In this document: positions 20,429-30,371 of the stretch, piece after piece
Position numbering within the stretch: the first letter of the stretch is position 1
How the letters are laid out: each line of letters opens with the position of its first letter
Assembly: GCA_021204825.1 (NCBI GenBank)
Contig: JAJPYR010000083.1
Location: forward strand, 1-52,135
From: Clostridia bacterium
GTDB lineage: Bacteria; Bacillota; Clostridia; Christensenellales; Borkfalkiaceae
Reading direction: 5' to 3'
DNA: 52,135 bases
Notes under the pieces: generated by a model
What the model was told of the DNA's origin: nothing
Databases searched by the model: none
Seen by the model: only the letters and a program-made list of their open reading frames with translations
Translations under genes and position numbers: made by a program

Positions 20429-21817
20429 ATGAGCAGCGAGAACAAACTCTGGGCCGGCCGTTTTGCCGGAGCGACAGCAAAGAACGCAGACCTTTTCAAC
20501 GACTCCCTTCCTTTCGACCAGGCCCTCTGGAAGCAGGACATAACGGCATCCATAGCCCACGCCCACATGCTCGGCCACCAGCAGATAATCTCCGGGGACG
20601 AGTGCAGCTCCATAGTTGCCGGCCTAGAGTCCATATACAGGGACATAGAGTCCGGCTCCCTCATTATGCAGGGTGCAGAGGACATCCATTCCTTCGTGGA
20701 GAACGAGCTCGTGAAGCGCATAGGGGACGCAGGAAAGAAGCTCCACACAGCCCGTTCGCGCAATGACCAGGTTGCAACAGACTTCCGCCTTTACGTCCGT
20801 GGCTCCTTTGATGCCACAACAGATGCCCTCGCGGGGCTCGTAAAGTCCCTTCTCGCCCTTGCTGAGAAAGGCACAAAGTACATCATGCCGGGCTACACAC
20901 ACCTTAGAAAGGCGCAGCCCATGTGCGCCGGCCACTTCTGGAACGCATACGCTGAGATGTTCCTACGCGACCTGGACCGCATCGCAGACTCACGTGTTCG
21001 CATGAACATAATGCCCCTGGGGAGCGGAGCCCTTGCAGGAACGTCCTATACAATCAACCGCTTCATGGTGGCGGATGAGCTGGGCTTTGAGCGCCCCTGT
21101 GACAACTCCCTGGACGGAGTGTCTGACAGGGACTATGTCTGTGAGTACCTCTTTGACGGCTCCCTCATAATGTCACACTTGTCGCGCCTCTGCGAGGACA
21201 TAATCCTGTACACCACAGAGGAGTTCGGCTACTTTGAGATAGCGGACGAGTACTCCACAGGCTCCTCCATCATGCCCCAGAAGAAGAACCCGGACATCCC
21301 GGAGCTCATGCGCGGAAAGACAGGACGCGTGTACGGGCACCTTATGGCCATGCTCACGACATTGAAGGGCATCCCCCTTGCGTATGACAAGGACCTGCAG
21401 GAAGACAAGGAAGGCTTCTTTGACGCCGAGAAACAGGTTATCTCATGCGTCTCCATAATGGCCGAGATGCTTGGCGGCATTTCATACAAGCCGGACCGCA
21501 TGGCCAAAGCCGCTGAAGGCGAGTTCTGCTGCGCGACAGACGTTGCAGACTATCTTGCCAAGAAAGGCATGCCCTTCAGAAGCGCACACGGCGTTGTAGG
21601 CGCCATTGTGCGTGACTGCATCCAGAAGAACAAGACCCTCCAGACAATGTCCACAGCGGACTACAAGGCCTTCTCAGATCTCTTTGAGGATGACATCCTT
21701 GAGGTTGTGAAGGGCAAAAACTGCGCCTATGCACGCTCTTCCTTCGGCGGAGCCTCACCCCTCTGCGTGCGTGAAAACATCCAGTCCATCAAAAAGCGCC
21801 TCAAGGCATACGAATAA
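20429..21817 (+). CDS. argH: Argininosuccinate lyase
   Basis: KLWAGRFAGATAKNADLFNDSLPFD, HTARSRNDQVATDFRLYVR, GSSIMPQKKNPDIPELMRGKTGR; AGGA before ATG. Confidence 0.97.
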   Translation: MSSENKLWAGRFAGATAKNADLFNDSLPFDQALWKQDITASIAHAHMLGHQQIISGDECSSIVAGLESIYRDIESGSLIMQGAEDIHSFVENELVKRIGDAGKKLHTARSRNDQVATDFRLYVRGSFDATTDALAGLVKSLLALAEKGTKYIMPGYTHLRKAQPMCAGHFWNAYAEMFLRDLDRIADSRVRMNIMPLGSGALAGTSYTINRFMVADELGFERPCDNSLDGVSDRDYVCEYLFDGSLIMSHLSRLCEDIILYTTEEFGYFEIADEYSTGSSIMPQKKNPDIPELMRGKTGRVYGHLMAMLTTLKGIPLAYDKDLQEDKEGFFDAEKQVISCVSIMAEMLGGISYKPDRMAKAAEGEFCCATDVADYLAKKGMPFRSAHGVVGAIVRDCIQKNKTLQTMSTADYKAFSDLFEDDILEVVKGKNCAYARSSFGGASPLCVRENIQSIKKRLKAYE

Positions 21818-21850
21818 CGCCATATATTATAATACACATAACACCCCCTT

Positions 21851-21877
21851 AAGATCCGCAATATATGCGGGTCTTTT
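21851..21877 (+). terminator. argH terminator
   Basis: AAGATCCGCA-atata-TGCGGGTCTTTT. Confidence 0.75.
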
Positions 21878-22205
21878 GTATATGCGGCAATTTCTGGCCG
21901 CCGGATGCGCAGGCTGCATCCGGATCCGGCTGCGGCAGGTGCCGCTATAAGACCTCTACACTATTCTATATACCCGCTTTTGAAGCGTTTTAAACATGAA
22001 ATTGAAAGTTTCTCGAAATTTTCACACGGTTTTTTTCGTATGTACATAAAGTATCATTAAAATGCGGCTCAGAAACTCAGCAGGGGGACTTCCAACAATC
22101 TGCAGCGTTTTTGGTCAGGATTCCAGGAAACAGGATGCAGACGGCGAAAACAAGGCATTTTAAACAGATGATGTGTTTAAAACTGAATTTGCACGACAGT
22201 TCAAA

Positions 22206-22236
22206 GGCCCTCCTCCGTTACGGATGAGAGCCTTTG
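22206..22236. terminator. Terminator-like hairpin T1, about 75% similar to the hairpin at 24121
   Basis: GGCCCTCCTCCGTTACGGATGAGAGCCTTTG versus GGCCCTCTTCCGTTAAGAATGAGAGCCTTGG. Confidence 0.6.
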
Positions 22237-22300
22237 TTTTAGTATTTGGATATCATGGGCGGTGTATGATGTTTGATCATCATAGGTTCCCCGGTTTATG

Positions 22301-22390
22301 AAAATTTTGCAGTCTGAATGCAATTTTTTAATAGTTTTCCTTATGAATACTTCTTAAATTTTGCAGTCCGAATGCAAAATTTACGCAAAT
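22301..22390. repeat. Direct repeat copy (palindromes A and B) downstream of ATPase 2
   Basis: TTGCAGTCTGAATGCAA (22307-22323) and TTGCAGTCCGAATGCAA (22361-22377), 54-bp period; about 90-bp similarity to 24019-24108. Confidence 0.85.
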
Positions 22391-22653
22391 ACGCAAATAA
22401 ATCCTTCTTTTACGTTATGGATTGGAGAATAGAATTGATTCCTATTGTTACAGGAGAGCTCAGCTGAAGCTGTGATTAAGCTATTATTTTGGCTATGGGG
22501 TTATCTCAGTCCACTGTTTTGCTGTAGGAGTTGTTTTCACACTGCCTATTTTCAAAAAACTCTAAACAGACATATTGTCATCTCACATGTTTGATATGGA
22601 TGCTTCAGCTTCATCCCAGCACTAATATGCTGTGCTGCATGCCTTGTGAATTT

Positions 22654-23907
22654 CTAAAGAGCTGCGACCGGGAATAACCATGTATTTCTGTCATACGGCA
22701 TAAATTCACTGACGTTGCATATAATAATTTCAGGCATTATGTGATATGCACTATTCAAGAGCGGAACCAGATTCTTTTTGGCGTCTTCAGGTGTTTCACC
22801 CTTCTTGACTTCAATCGGATATATCGTATCTCCTTCCACAATCAAAAGATCAACTTCTTTTTTATCGTAATCCCGGTAAAAATACAGCTGTGACCTGCTC
22901 CCATTATTCATGTAGCTTTTAAGAATCTCAGATACTACATACGTTTCAAACATATGTCCTGCCATGTTGCCTTCTTCCAATGTTCTTGGGTCCGTCCACT
23001 TACCAAGATAACAAGCCAGCCCTGTATCCATAAAGTAAACTTTGGGACTTTTTATCATTCTCTGTAATATATTGCTGTAATATGGTTCCACAAGCCGGAT
23101 GACTCCGGACCTTTCCAAAATGGATATCCATCTCTCTGCAGTATGATATGCTATACCTAATTTCTTGGATATTAAATCAACATTCAATAATTGACCGGTA
23201 TTGGCAGCCATAAGAACCAATAACTTATAGAATAACCCAAGGTCACCAACCTGAGAGAGTAAATGGATGTCTTTTTCAAGATATAAATCCACATAATCTG
23301 CGTAGTACCCTTCTCTATCAGTTTTATTCTTATACATTCCTGCATCAATTATTTTTGGCATGCCACCGATAAATATTTTATCAAAGATATCATGAACATC
23401 CTGCGGGCGGACATTTTTTGTACGCTCACGCAAAGAGTCAATATCAGGATGAAAAATTCCAGGATTTCTGCCATCTAGTTCGACAGATGAAAGTGTGGAC
23501 AACTCAAAACATCTCACTCTTCCGACAAGTGTTTCTGAAGCACCTTTCATCATAGAAAAACGTTGGGATCCGGTAAGCCAGAATAAGCCGTTTGAAGGTA
23601 TATTAGCCGCATCTCTGTCATCAATTATGCATTTGATTTTGCTGAGGATCGAGGGCACATACTGGAACTCATCTATTAAAATAGGCGGTTTGTATGTATC
23701 GAAAAAAAAGTCCGGATCAGTTTCCGCAAGATGTCTCATGTTGTTGTTTTGAAATGTAACCCTTGTCATGCCCTCTGGCATTAAATGCTGCAACATTGTA
23801 GATTTACCCACTTGCCTTTGGCCACATACCATTACAACAGGATAATTCTGTGAAGCTGATAAAATAGCATTCTCAATTTCTCTATTAATATAACTGGTAT
23901 AACTCAT
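22654..23907 (-). CDS. AAA ATPase (AAA_14/DUF4143 type) with PD-(D/E)XK-like motif; paralog 2
   Basis: Walker A GQRQVGKS, PILIDEFQYVP, LTGSQRF, C-terminal EVDLLIVEGDTIYPIEVKKGE. Confidence 0.88.
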   Translation of the reverse strand: MSYTSYINREIENAILSASQNYPVVMVCGQRQVGKSTMLQHLMPEGMTRVTFQNNNMRHLAETDPDFFFDTYKPPILIDEFQYVPSILSKIKCIIDDRDAANIPSNGLFWLTGSQRFSMMKGASETLVGRVRCFELSTLSSVELDGRNPGIFHPDIDSLRERTKNVRPQDVHDIFDKIFIGGMPKIIDAGMYKNKTDREGYYADYVDLYLEKDIHLLSQVGDLGLFYKLLVLMAANTGQLLNVDLISKKLGIAYHTAERWISILERSGVIRLVEPYYSNILQRMIKSPKVYFMDTGLACYLGKWTDPRTLEEGNMAGHMFETYVVSEILKSYMNNGSRSQLYFYRDYDKKEVDLLIVEGDTIYPIEVKKGETPEDAKKNLVPLLNSAYHIMPEIIICNVSEFMPYDRNTWLFPVAAL

Positions 23908-23992
23908 ACTATACTCCTAAAAAAATCAATAAAACTGCTGCGGATTAACTGTTTCTTTGAAGGATTTTCTTCCTTGTAATCTAAATCTGTAC

Positions 23993-24021
23993 TCTATATT
24001 AATCTTTTTAGATAATCGTAA
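23993..24021 (-). promoter_or_regulatory. Predicted ATPase 2 promoter TTACGA-17-TATAGA
   Basis: -35 24016-24021, -10 23993-23998 on minus strand; palindrome C begins 3 bp upstream of the -35. Confidence 0.4.
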
Positions 24022-24108
24022 AAATTGCATTCTGAATGCAATTTATTCATAAAAAACTTTTATAAATATCTGAAAAAATGCATTTAGGATGCAAAATTTA
24101 CAGAAACA
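24019..24108. repeat. Direct repeat copy (palindromes C and D) upstream of ATPase 2
   Basis: TTGCATTCTGAATGCAA (24025-24041, perfect 8+1+8 palindrome) and ATGCATTTAGGATGCAA (24079-24095), 54-bp period. Confidence 0.88.
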
Positions 24109-24120
24109 GGCCAGTTTAAA

Positions 24121-24151
24121 GGCCCTCTTCCGTTAAGAATGAGAGCCTTGG
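24121..24151 (-). terminator. Terminator of the GH3 gene
   Basis: AAGGCTCTC...GAGGGCCTT stem on minus strand. Confidence 0.65.
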
Positions 24152-24171
24152 TTTCTGTATTAAGCTGCCCC

Positions 24172-26610
24172 TCAGATCTTCTGCTGCGCGGCCTTGAGGA
24201 ACAGGGCTGTGGATGCCACACGCTGTGCAGATGTCTGCAGCTGCTGCAGTGAGACACGTCCGGCCTTGAGGCCCTTTAAGACCTTCTTGTAATCCCCTTT
24301 GCTGCCCGGCATGTAGATGTCTGTGGTTGTCAGTACCAGGGCAGGATCAGGGAAGTCGTACAGGGAGCCTTTTTCAGGCTTGAGGCCCTTTATTACCCAG
24401 TCTGTCATGCAGAGGCCGCTGTATTTCCACTCTCCCCTTAAGATGTCTGTGCACAAGCCTTTGTTCTCAGACGTATGGGTGCCGTTGAGAAGGTTGTATG
24501 AGGACATGATGGCCATGGGATTTGCTTTCCGAATGCAGATGGCAAAGCCCTTGAGATAGATTTCACGCATTGCGCGCTCTGATACGTTGGAGCTGTTGAA
24601 GTAGCGGTTGGTCTCCTGGTTGTTGGCGGCAAAATGCTTTATGGTAACTCCGCGGCCGGGATGAGCCTGCACTCCTTCCGTTATGGCGGCGGCCATTTCG
24701 CCGGAGATCAAGGGGTCTTCGGAATAGTATTCGTAGTTGCGTCCGCAGAAGGGTGTCCTGTGGATGTTGAGCGCAGGCGCAAGCCAGAGGTCTATGTGGA
24801 AGATCTCCATCTCCATGCCTACCATGTCTCCGCACAGGCGTGCATAGTCCGGGTTCCAGGACTGGGCGATGGCTGTGCCGATAGGGATGGCCGTGCAGTA
24901 CTGCTCCTGCATCTCCGTGCCCTTCGGAAGCTTCGGCGGCTTGAAGAACATCTTGACTATCCCCGGCGTGAACTCCAGGATGCTCTCCGGAAGAGCCATC
25001 TGGTATGCGTGGGCGCCTTTTTTGTCCACGAAATACTTCTCGCTTAAGCGTATCCCTGCAGGGCCGTCTGAAAAGACCATGCTGGGTACGGAGCCTACAT
25101 TGTGGCTCTCGCCTGCCGCGCCGGCAACCGTTGCCGCGGATATGCCAACCATTGCGGCTATGCCGCCGTGGGGGTCAAAGTACCCCATAGTCATATGCGC
25201 GAGCTCATCTTTGGACATCTTCCGGATGTCCTCGGATATCTCTGTCTGCACATCATAATCAGAGACTTCTGCGGGTACAGATGCCGGGTCTATGGCTATG
25301 GTCGGCACGTATGCATCCTCTGCTGCTTTAAGGATGGCATTGCGCTTTTCTGTGATGTCCGGAGTCCAGTCCTCAAATCCGGGGTTGCCCAGAACGTTCT
25401 TTGCCTTACGCACGATAACATCTGTCTCCAGTGTAAGCCTGGCCACAGGAGATGCTTTAGCGGAATCCGTGCCTGCCAGGATTACGTATGTGCCCTTCTC
25501 CAGGACGTATGCGGCAGCCTCTGTGTCATATGACGCAATGGAGCGGATGTCAAACGTGGCCGCAGTGAGCTCTGTCTCGCCTGGCTCCAGGGTTTGAGTT
25601 TTTTTGAACCCTGCCAAGTCCTTGACGGACTTGGCAAGCCTGCCCTGCGGGCAGGCTGCATATATCTGCAGCACTTCCTTGCCGGCATACGAGCCTGTGT
25701 TGGTTATGGATGCCGTTACGGACACTTTGGTGCCCTTTACCTCTGTATGTGTGTCTCCCAGGGTGAACCTGGTGTAGCTTAAGCCGTATCCGAACGGGAA
25801 CAGCACGGGGCTGTCTGCTGCATCCATCCAGCGGTACCCGACATAGATGCCCTCTTTGTACTCCGTTATGTCCCTCTCCCCGAAGGTGCCCGCAGAAGGA
25901 TAGTTCTCCGCAGGCGCCCATGTGGTTGCAAGCTTGCCGGACGGGTTGCCGATGCCAAGCAGTATGTCTGCAAGAGCCGTTCCCGTGCCCACACCGAGCT
26001 GGGAAAGGACAAGGATGTTCTTCACTTCCATTACAGGTGTAAGGTCTACAGGGCCGCCTACGTTTAAGACAAGCATGAACTTCTCATGCTTTGCATTGAG
26101 GGCCAGTATGTCCCTCTTTTCCGTCTCGCTGAGCTGGAAGTCTCCGGGCGTCGCGGTGCGGTCTGTGCCCTCTCCTGAGATTCTTGTAAGCACATATATG
26201 CAGGGGTCCTCTGCAGGGGCATTCAAAGGGAGCTCATATTCCGGCTGGGACATAATAGCCCCCAGGGCTTCCAGCATGGCAAGAGTATGGTGCTTCCTTG
26301 CGGAGGCCTTGACGTCCTTCACGAACTGTTCATGGGCCTTTACGAGCACGTCCTCATACCCGTCCAGCCACTCTCCGGTGGTTATCTCAAAGCCTGCGTC
26401 CAGAATTCCCTGCTCCACGGACACATGGAATCTGGAGTTGACCTCACCGGACCCTGTGCCGCCCTTTACGGTGTGGCGTATGCCGCCGCCGTATGCGGCA
26501 ATCCTGCATGCTGCCCCAAGAGGGAAGCTGCCGTCTTTTTTAAGCAGAACAACACACTCCGGCCATCCGCTGCGGAGCATCTCTATGTGTTCTTTCTCAT
26601 ATTCATTCAT
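24172..26610 (-). CDS. Glycoside hydrolase family 3 beta-glucosidase-type enzyme, domain-permuted
   Basis: C-terminal GH3 domain first (LGVGTGTALADILLGIGNPSGKLATTW, FPFGYGLSYTRF), then Fn3-like, then N-terminal barrel (VFSDGPAGIRL, LAPALNIHRTPFCGRNYEYYSEDP, KHFAANNQETNR, CMTDW). Confidence 0.93.
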   Translation of the reverse strand: MNEYEKEHIEMLRSGWPECVVLLKKDGSFPLGAACRIAAYGGGIRHTVKGGTGSGEVNSRFHVSVEQGILDAGFEITTGEWLDGYEDVLVKAHEQFVKDVKASARKHHTLAMLEALGAIMSQPEYELPLNAPAEDPCIYVLTRISGEGTDRTATPGDFQLSETEKRDILALNAKHEKFMLVLNVGGPVDLTPVMEVKNILVLSQLGVGTGTALADILLGIGNPSGKLATTWAPAENYPSAGTFGERDITEYKEGIYVGYRWMDAADSPVLFPFGYGLSYTRFTLGDTHTEVKGTKVSVTASITNTGSYAGKEVLQIYAACPQGRLAKSVKDLAGFKKTQTLEPGETELTAATFDIRSIASYDTEAAAYVLEKGTYVILAGTDSAKASPVARLTLETDVIVRKAKNVLGNPGFEDWTPDITEKRNAILKAAEDAYVPTIAIDPASVPAEVSDYDVQTEISEDIRKMSKDELAHMTMGYFDPHGGIAAMVGISAATVAGAAGESHNVGSVPSMVFSDGPAGIRLSEKYFVDKKGAHAYQMALPESILEFTPGIVKMFFKPPKLPKGTEMQEQYCTAIPIGTAIAQSWNPDYARLCGDMVGMEMEIFHIDLWLAPALNIHRTPFCGRNYEYYSEDPLISGEMAAAITEGVQAHPGRGVTIKHFAANNQETNRYFNSSNVSERAMREIYLKGFAICIRKANPMAIMSSYNLLNGTHTSENKGLCTDILRGEWKYSGLCMTDWVIKGLKPEKGSLYDFPDPALVLTTTDIYMPGSKGDYKKVLKGLKAGRVSLQQLQTSAQRVASTALFLKAAQQKI

Positions 26611-26862
26611 ATAACGGATCTCCTTCCATACGACTGTTATATGGGGAGCTATATATGCACTGTCCCTTGTGTTGCGGGGCTTGCCCGCGTTTGCGCATTA
26701 TAATACCGCAGCAATGTGCACAATCCTAAAGTTATGGCATAACCGGATTATACGGACACCCAAACGGCTTCCCGCTGTCCTTTGCAGGCACATGAACCCG
26801 CTGTGGCGCTGCATATACATAACGCCTTTTTCTGGTGCATATTGTAACACTTAAATAGAAAT

Positions 26863-26878
26863 TGTGTCAATTGACACA
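26863..26878. promoter_or_regulatory. Perfect 16-bp palindrome TGTGTCAATTGACACA (candidate operator)
   Basis: Contains a minus-strand TTGACA -35 followed after 18 bp by TACAAT, upstream of the GH3 gene. Confidence 0.5.
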
Positions 26879-27037
26879 CGGCAAAAAACAAGCTATATCT
26901 AAACAATTAGGGAAACAAGCCTGCCTCCGTGCCACACTAAAAGCGGCAGGACTTGCCCGCCGCCTTCGCTGTTGTAATGCTGTTTGATTACGAAAGATGC
27001 CTTCCGTGTCCGGATATTGCTGTGGGTATGCTTTGGA

Positions 27038-28222
27038 TTACTTTTTGTAGCTGTCTGCGAGGGCCTTGAAGGCAGGCAGGGCACGGCGGATGGTATCCGG
27101 GGATACGCAGTATGACACACGCACGTAGCCCTTGGAGCCGAAGTCATCCCCGGGCACTATGAGAAGCTCATACTGCTTTGCACGCTCCGCGAAGGCCTTG
27201 GAGTCCTCCTCCATTGCCTTTACGAACATGTAGAAGGCGCCGTCCGGATGGATCACTTCATAGCCGTATGAGATGAGGGCATCGTACAGCATGTCCCTGT
27301 TGGCCTTGTATATGGACATGTCGGATGTCTTGTCATAGACCTTGCCCACAAGCATCTGGAAAAGGCTGGGCGCACACACAAAGCCCAAGGCACGGCCTGC
27401 GCCGCAGACGCCGGCATAGACATCCGCGAACTCCTCCATTTTGTTGTCCACGGCAACGTAGCCTATGCGCTCTCCCGGAAGAGAGAGGCTCTTGGAGTAT
27501 GAGTAGCATACAATGCTGCGGTCGTAGTAGTTCATTATGTACGGAACCTTTATGGAGCTGTCATAGACCAGCTCACGGTAGGGCTCATCGGACACGAAGT
27601 AGATGGGATTGTCTGTGGAGCGGCACTTGAGAAGGCATGCGAGGCGCTTTATCTCGTCCTCCGTGTAAACAACGCCGGAAGGGTTGTTGGGGCTGTTGAT
27701 AAGTATGGCCTTTGTCTTAGGGGTTATGGCCTGCTCCAGGGCTGCGAAGTCTATATGGTATGACCCGGGAAGGCCCTGAAGCACTATGACCTTGCCGCCT
27801 GCCTTTTCTATGAACACCTTGTATTCCGGGAAATAAGGGGCGAAGAGTATGACCTCATCGCCGGGATTCAGGATGGCGTTGAAGGTTATGGTGAGGGATG
27901 CCGCTGCGCCGCAGGTCATGTAGAAGCAGTCTGCGTTAAGGGATGTGCCGAAGCGCTCATTTGTGTAGTCTGCAAGGGTCTTGCGGACTCCGTAGTCTCC
28001 CTGTGCGGATGTGTATCCGTGCAGGTCCACCTGGTTGCAGGTGTTGAGCAGTTCTGTAAGCGTCTCCCTCACTTCCTTCGGAGGCTCTATGCTGGGATTG
28101 CCTATGGAAAAGTCAAAGACATTCTCTTCCCCTATCTCTGCCTTGCGCTTCTTGCCGTACTCGAAGAGCTCACGTATGGATGAGCGCACCTTGCCTAATG
28201 CCACGCTGCTTTCATTGAGCAT
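27038..28222 (-). CDS. PLP-dependent aminotransferase (aspartate aminotransferase fold class I)
   Basis: NSPNNPSGVVY, VSDEPYRELVY, SYSKSLSLPGERIGYVAV. Confidence 0.92.
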   Translation of the reverse strand: MLNESSVALGKVRSSIRELFEYGKKRKAEIGEENVFDFSIGNPSIEPPKEVRETLTELLNTCNQVDLHGYTSAQGDYGVRKTLADYTNERFGTSLNADCFYMTCGAAASLTITFNAILNPGDEVILFAPYFPEYKVFIEKAGGKVIVLQGLPGSYHIDFAALEQAITPKTKAILINSPNNPSGVVYTEDEIKRLACLLKCRSTDNPIYFVSDEPYRELVYDSSIKVPYIMNYYDRSIVCYSYSKSLSLPGERIGYVAVDNKMEEFADVYAGVCGAGRALGFVCAPSLFQMLVGKVYDKTSDMSIYKANRDMLYDALISYGYEVIHPDGAFYMFVKAMEEDSKAFAERAKQYELLIVPGDDFGSKGYVRVSYCVSPDTIRRALPAFKALADSYKK

Positions 28223-28692
28223 GATTCCTGTCACCTTCTATAATCTGTATAATCCAGCCGCAACGGGCCCATAAGGCGCATTGCAGCATCTGTCTGCTGC
28301 GCACAGTATACCACAGCGGAGAAGCTTTTGACAACTGTTGCACGTCACTTTTGCGCTGTCCGCAAAATTGACCGCAAAATGCCGCAAAACGACAGTCCTC
28401 AAAATGGCAGCCGGGCTTTAGAGCCGGGCCTGAGGCCTGCATGACTGCCTGCCCGAACTCCTCTTTGGGGCGGGACGGGCTGCAGCAGCCTGCACGGCGG
28501 TGTGCGGGTCTGATCTGCATAGATTAAGAGACGGACCCTTTTTGCAAGTCCGCCTCTTAGAGAGAATATGAAAAAAGTTGAGTGTATATCTGAGTGAGAC
28601 AAGCGGGTGAATTGCAATTTCCGCTTGAACGATTGCATTATAGACGGCAATTGTGAAAATTGTGTGAAAACTGTATTTAGATTTTATTATTT

Positions 28693-30228
28693 TCAGTATT
28701 TGTCGTACATGCGGAAGATCTTGTCCGCAGTGCCTATGCCGTCTGCCGCAGAGCTTGTTATGCCGCCGGAGTAACCCGATCCTTCACCGCAGGGAAACAG
28801 GCCGGAGACTGAGACGGACTCGCCGCTGTCCTTGCGTGTTATGCGGACAGGGGATGAAAAACGGCTCTCAACGGCCGTCAAAAGGGCGTCCGGGGATGCA
28901 AAGCCCTTTATGCGCTTGTCTATGTCCGGGATGGCAAGCCTTAAGGCCTGGGTTACGGAGTCCGGAAGGATCTCCTCCATGGGGGCAAAGACGGTCCCGC
29001 AGGAGTATGTGGGCTTTACCGAGCCGAAGCGGTCCGAGCACCTGCCTGCAAGGAAGTCCCCCACGCGCTGCACGGGAGCCTTGTAACTGCGGCCGCCGGC
29101 CGCGTATGCCTTGCGCTCCAGGGACCTTTGGAACTCCATGCCGGCGAAGAGGCCTTCGCCGAAGTCTGCAAGGCCCATCTGGACCATGAGGGCAGCGTTT
29201 GCGTTGCGGCCGTCACGGGCATTGTTGCTCATGCCGTTGGTGACGACGCCTCCGAACTCGCTGGCAGCAGGCATCACCACCCCGCCGGGGCACATGCAGA
29301 ATGTGAAGACGGAGCGCTCTGAGGCATGGGACACGGCCTTGTAATCCGCAGCCGGAAGATATTTGGACATGGGGCCGTACTGGGCTCTGGAGATGTCTTC
29401 CTGCACATGCTCTATCCTGACGCCCACGGCAAATGACCTGGGCTCCATGTACACTCCCTTCCTGTGGAGCATCTCAAAGGTGTCCCTTGCGGAGTGGCCG
29501 ATGGCAAGGACCACGGCATCATACCTGAGGTCTTTCTGCAGGCCTGAACGGACGTCCAGGACCTGTATGGACTGGAGTTTTCCGTCCCTGACCTTTATGC
29601 CGGTGAGCCTTGTGTTGAACATGTATGTGCCGCCGTTGCATAAGATGAACTTGCGGATGTTCTTCAGGACGTTGTATAGAATGTCGCTGCCCACGTGGGG
29701 CTTGTTGGAGTAGAGAATCTCCCTGGGCGCGCCGAAATGGGCGAATGTCTCAAGGACTTTGGAGTTGTTGGCATCCTTTGTGCCCGTGTTGAGCTTTCCG
29801 TCCGAGAACGCTCCTGCGCCCCCTTCCCCGAACTGCACGTTGCAGTTGTCATCCAGGTTGCCGTTTATCATGAACTCGCGCACGGCAAGCCTTCTGTCCT
29901 CGACAGGCGCCCCGCGCTCTATGATGACAGGCTTTATGCCGTGGGCAATGAGCTCTGTTGCGCACAAAAGGCCCGCCGGCCCGCTGCCTATTATGGCCAC
30001 GGCCGGAGGGTTTGCAAGTTTCTTCTGCGGAGCGGGCTCCGCAGGCACTTCATCTGAAAACACAATGGAATAGAGCCAGAAGATGTTCTTCTTGTCCCTG
30101 GCATCCAGTGATTTCTTTATTATTCTGAAATATGCGGGCTCATGGCCCAGCTTCTTCACGGCAAGATCGTGAAGCTTGCTCTCGCTCTCTTCCGGATTGA
30201 GCTTAATGTTATCCAGCCTGTATTCCAT
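28693..30228 (-). CDS. FAD-dependent NAD(P)-type oxidoreductase/dehydrogenase
   Basis: AIIGSGPAGLLCATELIAHGIKPVIIERG dinucleotide fold; QFGEGGAGAFSDGKLNT; C-terminal FPCGEGSGYSGGITSSAADG. Confidence 0.9.
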   Translation of the reverse strand: MEYRLDNIKLNPEESESKLHDLAVKKLGHEPAYFRIIKKSLDARDKKNIFWLYSIVFSDEVPAEPAPQKKLANPPAVAIIGSGPAGLLCATELIAHGIKPVIIERGAPVEDRRLAVREFMINGNLDDNCNVQFGEGGAGAFSDGKLNTGTKDANNSKVLETFAHFGAPREILYSNKPHVGSDILYNVLKNIRKFILCNGGTYMFNTRLTGIKVRDGKLQSIQVLDVRSGLQKDLRYDAVVLAIGHSARDTFEMLHRKGVYMEPRSFAVGVRIEHVQEDISRAQYGPMSKYLPAADYKAVSHASERSVFTFCMCPGGVVMPAASEFGGVVTNGMSNNARDGRNANAALMVQMGLADFGEGLFAGMEFQRSLERKAYAAGGRSYKAPVQRVGDFLAGRCSDRFGSVKPTYSCGTVFAPMEEILPDSVTQALRLAIPDIDKRIKGFASPDALLTAVESRFSSPVRITRKDSGESVSVSGLFPCGEGSGYSGGITSSAADGIGTADKIFRMYDKY

Positions 30229-30371
30229 ACAATACCCGTATTTTCTTGTCCCTTGAACCGCCCGGGACGCACCACACCGCGCGCATTACAATACAATCCA
30301 CACACCAAAACGCTGCGCGCTTCCATAGAAAAACCACACCACTACAATAGTAACCGTTGCCAGCACACCAC

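Noticed and set aside
22301-24108. Insertion sequence at the ATPase 2 locus
   Set aside because: No transposase; flanking repeats are direct, diverged and regulatory-looking rather than terminal inverted repeats with target duplications.
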